From contig CM042566.1 in assembly GCA_023630585.1 (NCBI GenBank), positions 14,065,254-14,129,253 of the forward strand: DNA of 64,000 bases, given 5' to 3'. Positions 12,307 to 22,890 of this stretch are shown here, one piece after another. How positions within the stretch are numbered: position 1 is the first letter of the stretch; the number at the start of each line of letters is the position of its first letter. A model generated the notes under the pieces. It worked only from the letters and a program-made list of their open reading frames with translations. It ran no database searches and was not told the DNA's origin. The position numbers and the translations under genes are program-made. The stretch is from Cranoglanis bouderius (lineage: Eukaryota > Chordata > Actinopteri > Siluriformes > Cranoglanididae).

Positions 12307-12959
12307 CATTGTGGCAGATTCCTGAAACAGTAAGAGATGTTCCACTTTCCTCTACTTGTTAATGTTGTCACGTTTTTGTTACACGTTTACATTACAAGTT
12401 GTATGTAAGTTTTATGCTCATTATTGTTCTTCTGATGATGTTTGTACAGTACCATCTTTGTTTCTTCAATTAATAAAAGAGGGTTTGGCTGCTTGCGGTA
12501 CAAGGCTAACCCTAGCATTACTGTGTAAAATCCACATGTTGGCAGATAGCATGTTTCCACACAGAAATGTTTATTTTCTCATTCTCCTACAGTCACTGCT
12601 TTATGTCACGTGACATTTATGGTTCTCACCAAAAGCACCAGAGGGGGGGAAAAAAATGCTGAGCCATAATAAAGTTTTAAGATTTACTACAATTCATGAC
12701 AGATGTTTTTGATGCTTATATAGCAGTAATAGCAATAGCTATAATTTAATGATGACACTGATATTTATTAGTTATTGTTATTTATAAAACTATACTACAG
12801 TCAATTATTATGCACAAAAGATTATATTATACACGCCATGCATTGGTACACACTAGTTTGTAGGGTTTAAAGATGTTTGTAAGATGTGATTTTTATGTGT
12901 TGTGAATAAACGTTAAAATGTAATACCGCAGGTGTATATGGTAGGTCACATTCTAACAT

Positions 12960-13150
12960 GACCCCCAGCAAACACGGTACGTTCTGATGACGTCGCCAGT
13001 TAGTCGTCTTTTCGTCAGAGTGACATTACTTTATGACAACGTTGTGGTAAAGTTCCATTTCTTTTATAATCTTGGCTAACGGTCCAGAAACGTCGTGGCC
13101 ACGCCCTCAAAAAACGTCACTAACTAGTCCCATTGAGAACGTTGTGAAGT
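12960..13150. repeat. ACGT-rich dispersed repeat, left copy
   Basis: Sequence dense in ACGTCG, ACGTTGTG and GTAC motifs, opening with CCCCCAGCAAAC. It resembles in style the tandem block at 17276-17595, whose right border reads GTTAGCTGGG, roughly the reverse complement of the left border. It may be one end of a mobile element, although no clean target duplication was seen. Confidence 0.4.
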
Positions 13151-13496
13151 GGTACCCTGGTATCCGGATAACTTTGTCATCTTATCTTTGTTGAGAGATT
13201 ATATGCCATTTGGATATAATATGGGAAATTTACTAAATGTATCAAACATTTTACTTAAGTAAATGAATCGACGTCTGTATTTTATTATCTTTTGATATTA
13301 TTTGTCATACATCAACGGCAAATATCTGCTAGCAAAAGGGCAATTTACAACAGCTACCAAACATTTTGCTTATCGTAAATGGTGATTATTCACAATATTA
13401 TATCTTTGTGAATGAAAGAGATTTTTTGTAATGAAGGCACGAGACCCTTTGAATTTTAAACTGTTAGCAACGCGCAGGATCAGATTTTTGGAGTAC

Positions 13497-13507
13497 TGCG
13501 CATGCGC
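13497..13507 (+). promoter_or_regulatory. NRF1 binding site (TGCGCATGCGC)
   Basis: A perfect NRF1 palindrome lies 38 bases upstream of an ATG that opens a very short reading frame ending in a good splice donor. NRF1 sites of this form sit in core promoters of many vertebrate genes. Activity here is inferred. Confidence 0.5.
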
Positions 13508-13544
13508 CTAATTTTGCCAGTAACTGCCGATTTCAAACTGACGG

Positions 13545-13754
13545 ATGGAAGCTGAGGAAAAGGTAAGCGCTATAAATCTATCTTTATTGATAAATTATGC
13601 CCATGTAACGTTTAATGTCACTCTAGGTGTGGAATGTGTTGTATTTTTATGTCTTTCAAACTTAATTTCATAATTAAATGCCCTGTTTTGTTCATTTGCG
13701 CACGAACGAGATACTTGTGAGGTGGCCTGAGGTAAAATCTGAGATAGGTTTTTA

Positions 13755-13837
<83 letters not shown>

Positions 13838-16671
13838 AAGCAGTCAATGAAGTTAGCATGATTTACTAAATGGATTTCCAATCTGATCTTCTTCTTCTTC
13901 TTTTCCTTTCGGCTGTTCCCTTCAGGGGTCGCCACAGCGAATCATCTGCCTCCATCTAGCCCTATCCCCTGCATCCTCTTCTCTCAGACCGACTACCTTC
14001 ATGTCCTCCTTCACTACATTCATAAACCTCCTCTTTGGTCTTCCTCTCGGCCTCCTGCCTGGCAGCTCTAACCTCGGCATCCTTTTACCGATATATTCAC
14101 TCTCACTCCTCTGAACATGTCCAAACCATCTCAACCTGGCCTCTCTAACTTTGTCTCCAAAACATCTCACATGTGCTGTCCCCCTGATGTACTCATTCCT
14201 GATCCTATCCATCCTCGTCACTCCCAAAGAGAACCTCAACATCTTCAGCTCTGCTACCTCTAACTCTTCCTCCTGTCTTTTCCTCAGTGCAACTGTCTCC
14301 AAACCATACAACATCGCTGGTCTCACTACTGTCCTGTACACCTTTCCTTTCATTCTTGCTGGTACTCTTTTATCACACAACAGACCTGACACTTTTCTCC
14401 ACCCATTCCAACCTGCCTGCACACGCTTCTTCACCTCTTTTCCACACTCCCCATTGCTCTGGACTGTTGACCCTAAGTACTTAAAATCCTGCACCTTCTT
14501 TACCTCTTCTCCCTGTAACCTCACTGTTCCACTTGGATCCCTCTCATTCACACACATGCATTCTGTCTTGCTGTGACTAACCTTCATTCCTCTTCTCTCC
14601 AGAGCAAACCTCCACCTCTCTAGAGTTTCCTCCACCTGCTCCCTGCTCTCACTACAGATCACAATGTCATCCGCAAACATCATAGTCCATGGAGATTCCT
14701 GTCTGACCTCATCTGTCAGCCTGTCCATCACCACCGCAAACAAGAAGGGGCTCAGAGCCGATCCTTGATGCAGTCCCACCTTCACCGTGAACTCCTCTGT
14801 CACACCTACCGCACACCTTACCATTGTCCTACTGCTCTCATACATATCCTGCACCACTCTAACATACTTCTCTGCCACTCCAGACCTCCTCATACAATAC
14901 CACAGCTCCTCTCTTGGCACTCTGTCATACGCTTTCTCTAAATCTACAAAGACACAATGCAGGTCTTTCTGACTCTTTCCGCCGCTGTATTAGTATATTT
15001 TGCCCCGCCGCCGTGTTAGTATATTTTGCCCCGCCGCCGTGTTAGTATATTTTGCCCCGCCCCTGTGTTAGTATATTTTGCCCCGCCGCCGTGTTAGTAT
15101 ATTTTGCGCCGCCGCCGTGTTAGTATATTTTGCCCCGCCGCCGTGTTAGTATATTTTGCCCCGCCGCCGTGTTAGTATATTTTGCCCCGCCGCCGTGTTA
15201 GTATATTTTGCCCCGCCGCTGTGTTAGTATTAGTACTGTATTAGTGTATTAGTATATTTTGCCCCGCCGCTGTATTAGTATATTTTGCCCCGCCGCTGTA
15301 TTAGTATATTTTGCCCCGCCGCTGTATTAGTATATTTTGCCCCGCCGCTGTATTAGTATATTTTGCCCCGCCGCTGTATTAGTATATTTTGCCCCGCCCC
15401 TGTGTTAGTATATTTTGCCCCGCCGCTGTGTTAGTATATTTTGCCCCGCCGCCGTGTTAGTATATTTTCTGACTCTTTCCGCCGCTGTGTTAGTATATTT
15501 TGCCCCGCCCCTGTGTTAGTATATTTTGGCCCGCCCCTGTGTTAGTATATTTTGCCCCGCCGCTGTGTTAGTATATTTTGCCCCGCCGCTGTGTTAGTAT
15601 ATTTTGCCCTGCCGCTGTGTTAGTATATTTTGCCCCGCCGCTGTATTAGTATATTTTGCCCCGCCGCCGTGTTAGTATATTTTGCCCCGCCGCCGTGTTA
15701 GTATATTTTGCCCCGCTCCTGTAACGGAGTGCCGTGCTGTATCTGTGTGCAGTGTGAATGCTCTAACCTGTTAATATGGGAACTTTTTTTTCTTATAAAT
15801 GTGAACATTTATCATGTTTGTTATATAATTCCTGATCAGATTGGAAATCCATTGCTTTAGGATTTATTCTTCGTGTTTCAGTGTGTTGTTAGGGAAACAC
15901 CATTTTCAAAACCTGAGCTACACATTCTTAATATCACATTCATAGCAAGTTCACTTCTGCATTCGCTTCATTTTGTGCAGATGTGAGTTGTAATATTACA
16001 TTTGTGTTATGTATATATCTGATTAATCTCATATAGGATGTGTTTGGGTGAGTTAATTTACCCGCAGCTTTTCAAATTAACTAAACATATTAAATTTAGT
16101 TTATCAGAAGGTAAACGTCTTTGTCATGACACACTATCTTCCTTAATTCTATCATAATTGACAAGCTCAGTTTTCTCTTACCTAATTGTGTAGGTTACAT
16201 TGTGGCACATTAAGTTACCATCTTTAAAATAAAGCAATAAGCCCTGTGAAGCCGTGGTTTACAGTGAATTTAGAACAGCTAAGGGGTGTTTAGGCACGAT
16301 GCAGAACAGAGTAAACCACTGTAAACCAAGGCTTCATGGGGCTTATTGTTTATATAAAACAGTTAGTCCATAAAAATATTTATTGTAATATTTATTTAAT
16401 TCATAAAATAAATACAGCAACAAAAATATAATCATATTGAAAACAAATTTACTTCAACTGTGCTTCTGAAATTTAGATTTTGCTCTTAGGTTTTTGTAAT
16501 TAGGAGCACAAGTGCTCCTTAAAAAATTGTAAGTGTAGTATCTACCCTAATGTGTAGTTAATTGCTGTAAAACTAAATTATACTCTTCATTTTCAGCAGC
16601 AGGACCAGAGACAGGGTCCACAGCAGCTACATGATGAGGATGATGATGAGGCACTTATACTTTTTGAATAA
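13545..16671 (+). CDS. Candidate two-exon micro-ORF (30 residues)
   Basis: Exon 1 (13545-13562) encodes MEAEEK and ends AAG|GTAAGC. Exon 2 (16597-16671) follows TTTTCAG and encodes QQDQRQGPQQLH, then an acidic DEDDDEALILFE and TAA. The two join in frame. The acceptor is a NAGNAG pair (CAGCAG), so one glutamine may be optional. An NRF1 site precedes the start. No known family was recognised. The intron holds an AT microsatellite, an RTE fragment, a minisatellite and a hairpin repeat. It could be a real micropeptide gene, the two ends of an internally deleted transposon gene, or chance. The splice sites and promoter motif are seen; the function is unknown. Confidence 0.25.
13756..13832. repeat. 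(TA)n microsatellite
   Basis: About 38 TA units without interruption. Confidence 0.95.
13886..14985 (-). mobile_element. RTE-type LINE, 5' truncated
   Basis: A 332-codon open frame (14920-13922) encodes the second half of a non-LTR reverse transcriptase. It has GLHQGSALSPFLFAVVMD (motif 4), MMFADDIVICSES (catalytic F-A-D-D), KYLGSTVQSNG, and the C-terminal LRWFGHVQRS and GRPKRRF blocks typical of the RTE group. After the stop come the conserved 3' tail (GGGTCGCCACAGCG on the plus strand as GGTCGCCACAGCGAATC) and a GAA/CTT microsatellite tail. The endonuclease and N-terminal RT motifs are missing: the frame is cut at about 14985 where the minisatellite begins. The open frame without stops suggests a fairly recent insertion. 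Confidence 0.85.
14986..15718. repeat. 27-bp GC/AT-alternating minisatellite
   Basis: About 27 tandem copies of a unit near 27 bases. Each has the core TTAGTATATTTTGCCCC plus a variable GC-rich linker (GCCGCTGTA, GCCGCCGTG, GCCCCTGTG). Variants cluster in blocks: GCCGCCGTG units at the left, GCCGCTGTATTAG in the middle and mixed units at the right. The phrase CTGACTCTTTCCGCCGCTG occurs at 14969 and again at 15470, so part of the array was probably duplicated as a block. Confidence 0.95.
16232..16351. repeat. Hairpin-forming repeat
   Basis: Arms of about 35 bases (AATAAGCCCTGTGAAGCCG ... and the matching right arm ending GGCTTCATGGGGCTTATT) pair with few mismatches around a loop of about 50 bases. 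It looks like a foldback MITE or the stem of a larger dispersed repeat. Confidence 0.65.
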
Positions 16672-17275
16672 GGCTTTTTTCCCCCTTTGGTTATATCAAT
16701 TTATTAATTTATATGGTTCATTAATAATTTTGAATTGATAAAATTTATGAAGTTCATTTTTTTTTTTGGTTCTGTATTTATTATTTATTTTATTTATTTG
16801 TTTAGCTTAATGGTTAGCTTAGTATGTTTGGGGGGAAAAAGGACAAAAAGCTGGTGAATAGATGCTATAAATGTGTTGCTGATTGTTGCTTGATGTTACT
16901 TTAGGCACAGGTGTGTCTTATGAGTACATTTTGAGATGATGGTCAAATAGAAATTCCACAACAAATACCATTATAATTGCATTGTTTTAATTGCTTCCAT
17001 CAAAACCAATAAAATTTCCATTAAAACATTTGAATTTGAAGGCAGGGAATGAAAGTCAGTCCTATATGGGTTTCAAAGTAAACAAATTTGCTTTCTGTCC
17101 ATAAAGGAATGGCTCAAGAATCACATATACACCCCTGACCAAAGGAGTGAGATATGTTAGAAATAAAGGTGGAGTTGAGGCTGAAGAATTGTCACAGGAG
17201 ACAGGTAAGCAGCTGCTCATATATTCTTGAGTTGTAATTGAAAGTATTAAATGATCAGACTCCCGGCCATGGTCA

Positions 17276-17595
17276 TTGGGACGTACTCGCTATGTTCCAG
17301 CAACATACTATAAGCTATAACGTCGCCACGACGAATATGGGAATCACAAGGTTACGTTGTGGAACGTTATTTGGTACGTCACTGTGACTAATATGGTCCG
17401 GTCCGGTTACGTCTTTACAATGTACCAATTTGGTAGTTGGGACGTACTCGCCACATTCCCACAACGTACAATTACAATGTCGCCATGACAAATACTGAAA
17501 TCACAAAGTTACATCACTGGAATGTTATTTGGTACGTCACTGCAATGAATATGGTCTGGTCCGGTTACGTCTTCACAACGTAACTGCGTTAGCTG
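17276..17595. repeat. Two tandem ~175-bp ACGT-rich units
   Basis: The phrase TTGGGACGTACTCGC starts both units (17276 and about 17447). Each continues through GTCGCCA, TATTTGGTACGTCACTG, ATATGGTC and GGTCCGGTTACGTCTT. The units have diverged by point changes, many at CpG. The block is similar in style to 12960-13150. Confidence 0.75.
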
Positions 17596-17599
17596 GGAT

Positions 17600-18814
17600 G
17601 TGACCACTAAAGCCTTGTCTTGCATGTGTACTACATATATTTTCAGATTATGACAAGTATGCATAACAAACAACACTTTTCTTGCTGGAATATTATAGAA
17701 TGTTACAGTAACGTTCTTGAAATAATAGGTTGTAGGAATACTACGAAAATATAACACAATTAAGGACCACAGGTTTGTTACAGGAAATTTCAAGTATTAC
17801 TGCAGAAATGTGACTGTAGTACCACAAGAATATCACAGCAATATTACACACTGTACAACAGAATCCTGTGGTAAAGCGTCCCAAAAAACAACACAGTACT
17901 ACACAATTATCACACCAGTTTTGTGATGTTTTGTCACATGAAATACCACAGGATATTTTTGTAAGGGCCATGCTCATTTATTCATTTGGAGCGAACTGCG
18001 GTTCTCCTAGGAGTTTGCCAGGTAAACATGTTGTTTCAGAGGTTCCAAATATCTTTGGCCAATGTCCCTAAATTGCAGTTATGAATTTTCTGCGACCCCA
18101 AGCTTGCCTATTTTCTTTACACCTGGAAGTTTAAAATGCCACATCCACTACAGTTGGAACTTCAGAGTCAAAATATCTCTGTCTGTTTGGTTTCCCAGTC
18201 GAATAGTAAAATAGTGATTTCATGCATTAAACAGACCGAATGCCTCTGGCGGCTTGATTTTGTGCTTTCCTCTGTGTCTGGCCGCGTCTGAAATCAAAAA
18301 CTCTGTCCTTAAATTCAAAAGTATTTCCTGATCTAGGAAATTCAGAAGATTGGTATGCAGGCCAGACCTTTCGGTAGATTTGAAAGCTAAACAAGAGTTT
18401 TTTTTTTTTATTTATTTACTTATTTTTTAAAATTCACTAAAACACTAACTGTAGTAGGCTAGTAGTTTGTGTTAGTATTTAATAACCGTCTGGAATAGCA
18501 CATAATTATGTTATTTGACACACAAAGCTTTAGCGGAGACATTGGTGCAAACTTAGAAATTTTGTTGGTAGATTTAGCAACTTTTCAGACTACCCTGGCA
18601 ATTTTTTTTTTTCCCTCCAAAAAGCACCTAGCAACAAATTTAGCTACTTTTAAAATTTATTTGGAACTTCCAGCAACTTTTGAAAAGTGACTATAAATTG
18701 CATGCATTTTCCCTCTAAATGACACAAAAACGATTTTGTCTGACACACACTCAGTCACAACACCCGGTCTGTCTGCCTGGCTGCAAAAGTGTATTGTGAG
18801 TGACGGCACAGCTA
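17600..18814. other. Intergenic sequence, nothing recognised
   Basis: AT-rich DNA with a few T runs. The short open frames on both strands (for example 17741-17977 and 18508-18690) have no recognisable motif or promoter. Confidence 0.5.
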
Positions 18815-19308
18815 CAGTATCTCACAAAAGTGAGTACACCCCTCACATTTTTGTAAATATTTTATTATATCTTTTCATGGGACAACACTGAAGAAATGAC
18901 ACTTTGCTACAATGTAAAGTAGTGAGTGTACAGCTTGTATAACAGTGTAAATTTGCTGTTCCCTCAAAATAACTCAACACACAGCCATTAATGTCTAAAC
19001 CACTGGCAACAAAAGTGAGTACACCCCTAAGTGAAAATGTCCAAATTGGGCCCAAAGTGTCAATATTTTGTGTGGCCACCATTATTTTCCAGCACTACCT
19101 TAACCCTGTTGGGCATGGAGTTCACCAGAGCTTCACAGGTTGCCACTGGAGTCCTCTTCCACTCCTCCATGAGGACATCACAGAGCTGGTGGATGTTAGA
19201 GACCTTGCGCTCCTCCACCTTCCGTTCGAGGATGCCCCACAGATGCTCAATAGGGTTTAGGTCTGGAGACATGCTTGGCCAGTCCATCACCTTTACCTTC
19301 AGCTTCTT
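18815..19308 (-). mobile_element. Tc1-like transposon 3' fragment
   Basis: The terminal repeat starts after TA (18813-18814) with CAGTATCTCACAAAAGTGAG and contains the internal direct repeat AAAAGTGAGTACACCCC at 19011. On the minus strand the transposase C-terminus is open from about 19308 to 19060: MDWPSMSPDLNPIEHLWGIL (third catalytic residue region) and ENNGGHTKY at the end. The N-terminal two thirds and the other terminal repeat are missing. Confidence 0.85.
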
Positions 19309-19469
19309 TAGCAATAAATAAATATGTCTACACAAATATTAATCTATATATCATATTAAAGGGACAGTAATGTTGTCTTTTCAGTTTAAATAGACAGCAA
19401 TATATTTAATTATGTCTGCTAATTTGACAGATATTTTCAAAATTAAGACAAATATTAAGATAACATTTA

Positions 19470-19745
19470 CAGGTGCATCTCAAAAAATTAGAATGTTGTG
19501 GAAAAGTTCATTTTTCCCCCCCAGAATTTAATTTAAAAGGTGGAACTTTCATATAGTCTAGATTCATTACACACAAAATGAAATATTTCAAGCCGTTTTT
19601 GTTTTAATCTTGATGATTATGGCTTACAGCTCATGGAAATGAGATACTGGAAAAATCCAGTGTCTCAAAAATATTAGAATAAAGAATTTATAATACACAA
19701 TTTCGACCTGAGAAGACTCTAATCAGCTAATTAACTCAAAACACC
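19470..19745 (+). mobile_element. Solo Tc1 terminal-repeat fragment (gtgcatctcaaaaaa family)
   Basis: After TA at 19468-19469 the sequence CAGGTGCATCTCAAAAAATT opens a terminal repeat that matches both ends of the deleted copy at 34532-35211 (TTCATATAGTCTAGATTCATT, CTTACAGCTCATGGAAAT). It stops near 19745 with no transposase. Confidence 0.75.
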
Positions 19746-19959
19746 TTTTAACTCAAAACAACAACAAAAAAAATCAAAAATAAATCAATAAAAAAAATCA
19801 AAACAAAATGTAATCATCTATCAGCATTTCACACATTTGTTTGGGAGATATTGCATCTAATCAAATTCCTACGCATATTTTTTTTTTTTACTACATGTTG
19901 AGTTATTCAAATTGATTGAAACTGATGGAAAAAGAGTAGGCTTGAAAAGATTTATTATC

Positions 19960-21540
19960 CTGTGTCTCCCTCTTGTGGGCAACATTAGCATTACAGCCCT
20001 CATCTGTCACTCACATTGAGATAAATGGCTCATAATTTAGAATTTGCTTTTAGCCCCCCGAACATCAGAAATTCATTAAATTTGGCAAGTTTTTTTTTTT
20101 TTTTTTCCAGACTGTCCAGTGGTCCGTCTGCACCAAGATTCATGAGGTTTGGACAGTGTGTTCACAAGATATAAGCCAATTAGTTATTATCTGCCACACC
20201 TATTTGCCACACCCACAAATATATGGGTCTCTATCTCTACAACGATTCGATGAATCAAAATTCGTTTTTGTCTGGAGTATCTCTAGATGGTGCATACCTA
20301 ATTTTGTGTGAATTAGACATATGGCCTAGGACAAGTTAAAACGAGTAGGTTTTTTCGGAAAATTAGAATTGCAGATACATAGCGCCTCCCATTGGTGGAA
20401 ATTGACATAACATCCTCTTGTCTAGGTCTATTAAGTTTTGTTAAGTTTGGACATTGCATTCAGCAGATATAGATCAATTTGTAAGAATGGGCATCACTTG
20501 ACCAATTAATTAACTTATATCTTTGCAGCACTTTGATGAATCAAAATTCTTTCGATAACTTTTTGGCAAAAGAGGGTCTGAGGATGATACATGCCAAGTT
20601 TCATGCGAATCGGATAAACGGCCTAGGACAAGTTAGAAAAAGTAGGTTTTTCAAAAAAAATTAGAATGATGGATAAACTGTATAAATATATAAATGAGAT
20701 TTGCACTTGTTAGGGCATAAAGCAAGGACTCAGAAGAAACAAGAATTTTGATTCCATCCCACACAGTTGCGGAGCTATTAGCTAAAACGTAAAATTGCTT
20801 ATTATATGGCCAACTTGTGGCTGATTTTCACAAAATTCAGAATAAATATTTGGTGTTATACAGTGTACGAACATGTCCATGTTTGTTCATACACATTTGA
20901 CGGTATTAACCGCTGAAATTTGCCTGGCTGCTGACGGCCATGTTTTTTATGTATCCAAGTCATATTAAGTCATCGATCATATGGTTGTGGAGTTACAGTG
21001 ATTTTTCAGTTGTAGCACCCCCTTATGGGTGGAATTTGATGAAACTTCATGTGCTTCCTCAAAATCTCCTGTTGTCAACGTCGATCAAGTTTTGTTAAGT
21101 TTTGTTAACATTGCGTTTAGCAGATATAGATCAATTTGTAAAAATGGACATCGCCTGACCAATTAATTCGCTAATATCTTTGCAAAGCTTTCATTAATCA
21201 AAATTCTTTTGAGAATTTTTCATCATGAGTTGTGTAAATTGGACGAATGACCGAGAGTTCGAAAAAGTAGATATTTCAAAAAATTTTAAATGGTGGAAAA
21301 ATTTTCATGATGGAAATTAAATTGGGGATATACATTTTATAGCGCTTGATTCAAGGATTCAGAGGAAAAGAATTTCGATTCTAGCCCTTACGGTTCCGGA
21401 GTTATTAACCAAAACGCAAAAGTGCTTATTATAGTGCCACCTAGTGTCCAACGAATGTGACTCAATGCACCTGAGTAGTGGGTGGGATGTCGGACCATCC
21501 CACCAAGTTTGGTGTCTCTACCACTTACAGTAGAAACTTC
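19960..21540. repeat. Unclassified noncoding repeat with ~610-bp tandem units
   Basis: Two long units (about 20395-20840 with spacer, and 21010-21460) share, in order, GTTTTGTTAAGTTT, AGCAGATATAGATCAATTTG, GACCAATTAATT, AATCAAAATTCTTT, GAAAAAGTAG, a GGA(C/T)TCAGA block, GGAGCTATTA and GCTTATTATA. A shorter upstream unit (about 20095-20390) shares GATGAATCAAAATTC and GGCCTAGGACAAGTTA. No coding potential, terminal repeats or polymerase motifs were found. A related fragment lies at 23780-24100. Confidence 0.65.
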
Positions 21541-21559
21541 GTGAGAGAATTGTCAGTCA

Positions 21560-22890
21560 GTTAAAAAAGAACATTACTCAATACAAGATTTCAAAGAATT
21601 TAGGTCTTCTAAATCTAAATCTACCATCTACAGTGCATAATATTGTGAAAAGATTCAGGGAATCCAGAGAAATCTCACTGTGTAAAGGGCAAGGCCGGAA
21701 ACCACTGTTGAACATGTGTGACCTTCAAGCCCTCAGGTGGCATTGCCTGAGAAATCATCACGCTACTGTTATAAATATAACCACATGGGTTCGGGAATAT
21801 TTCGGAAAACCGTTGTCACTTAACACAGTCCGCCGCTGCATCCAGAAATGCAACCCGAAACTGTATTACACAAGGAGGAAGCCACACATCAACTCATGCA
21901 GAAACACAAGTTCTCTGGGCCTGAGCTCATCTCAGGTAGACTGAAAGACAGTGGAAACGTGTGCTGTGGTCAGACGAGTCCACGTTTCAGCTTGTTTTCA
22001 GTAAAAAACAGATGTTGAGTTCTCCGTGCCAAAGATGAAATGACCAACCAGACCGTTATAGGCAAAAGATGCAAAAGCCAGCATCTGTGATGGTATGGGG
22101 GCACATCAGTGCCCACAGCATGGATGACTTGCATATGTGTGAAGGTACCATTGATGTGGAGGCGTATATTGGGATTTTAGAGAGAGACATACACTACTGT
22201 GCAAAAGTTTTAGGCACATGCAAAGAAATGCTGTAGAGTAAAGATGCCTTCAAAACAATGAAATTAAATGTTTCTACATAAAAAATACAGTAAAGAGCAG
22301 TAAACAGTAGTGAATTAAACAAAGTCAATATTTGGTGTGACAAAAAAAATAAAAATAAGAATAAAAATGATAGTCTCCGGTACAATTTGTGCAGTTTTAT
22401 AAGGAAAAGAGCTGGTAAGTTTTATTGAGCTTGCAGAACCAGACACAGTTCTTCTGGAGACTTTGACTTTCGCACTCGCTTCTTATTTTTGCAGCAAAAC
22501 CCAGCAGCCTTCATTGTGTTTTTTGTCTGAAAAGTGTCTCTTATGTAATATGCTGCTTTCTTTAATGACATACAAACATTTTTCTGTAACATTTAATTTT
22601 GTGCTAGAAAACTAATGTTTGGGAATCTAAAATGTTTTTTGTACCAACGTGATAATGTGGCCGTCATAACATAAAAAATCTGTAACAAAGTTTGTACTAA
22701 AAAATAGGGTGCCTAAAACTTTTGCACAGTACTGTATGTGCCATCAAGGCAACGTCTTTTCCTAGGAAGTCCATGTTTATTTCAGCAAGACAATGCCAGT
22801 CCCCATTCTGCATGTGCTACAACAGCGTAACCTCATTGACACAGAGTGTGTGTGCTTGACTGGCTTGCCAGCAGTCCAGATCTGTCTCCT
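21560..22890 (+). mobile_element. Tc1-like transposon remnant split by a MITE
   Basis: A frame from 21633 (MHNIVKRFRESREISLCKGQGRKPLL) corresponds to the linker and second helix-turn-helix of a Tc1 transposase. Further on, W..DES and VMVWGHIS-like blocks occur near 21965-22110. The QQDN and SPDL catalytic region follows only after 22737, because a 543-bp MITE interrupts the copy. The right end is cut at about 22890 where the next Tc1 begins. Numerous stops show it is inactive. Confidence 0.75.
22192..22734. mobile_element. Nonautonomous Tc1-type MITE nested in a Tc1 copy
   Basis: Terminal inverted repeats contain TACTGTGCAAAAGTTTTAGG at the left and its reverse complement (CCTAAAACTTTTGCACAGTA) at the right, flanked by TA (22190-22191 and 22735-22736). 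No transposase is encoded in the 543 bases. It interrupts the older Tc1 remnant around it. Confidence 0.85.

Larger units (their letters stand above)
13869..15853. repeat. 20-bp inverted repeat enclosing RTE fragment and minisatellite
   Basis: AATGGATTTCCAATCTGATC at 13869-13888 recurs as a perfect reverse complement at 15834-15853. Everything between is foreign in composition: an RTE LINE piece and a GC-rich minisatellite. It may be the terminal repeat of a nonautonomous element or the trace of a rearrangement. Confidence 0.6.

Noticed and set aside
14151..14576. Plus-strand open frame of 141 codons
   Set aside because: Antisense shadow of the RTE reverse transcriptase.
14986..15718. CRISPR-like regular array
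   Set aside because: Units are contiguous without unique spacers, in a vertebrate genome; it is a minisatellite.
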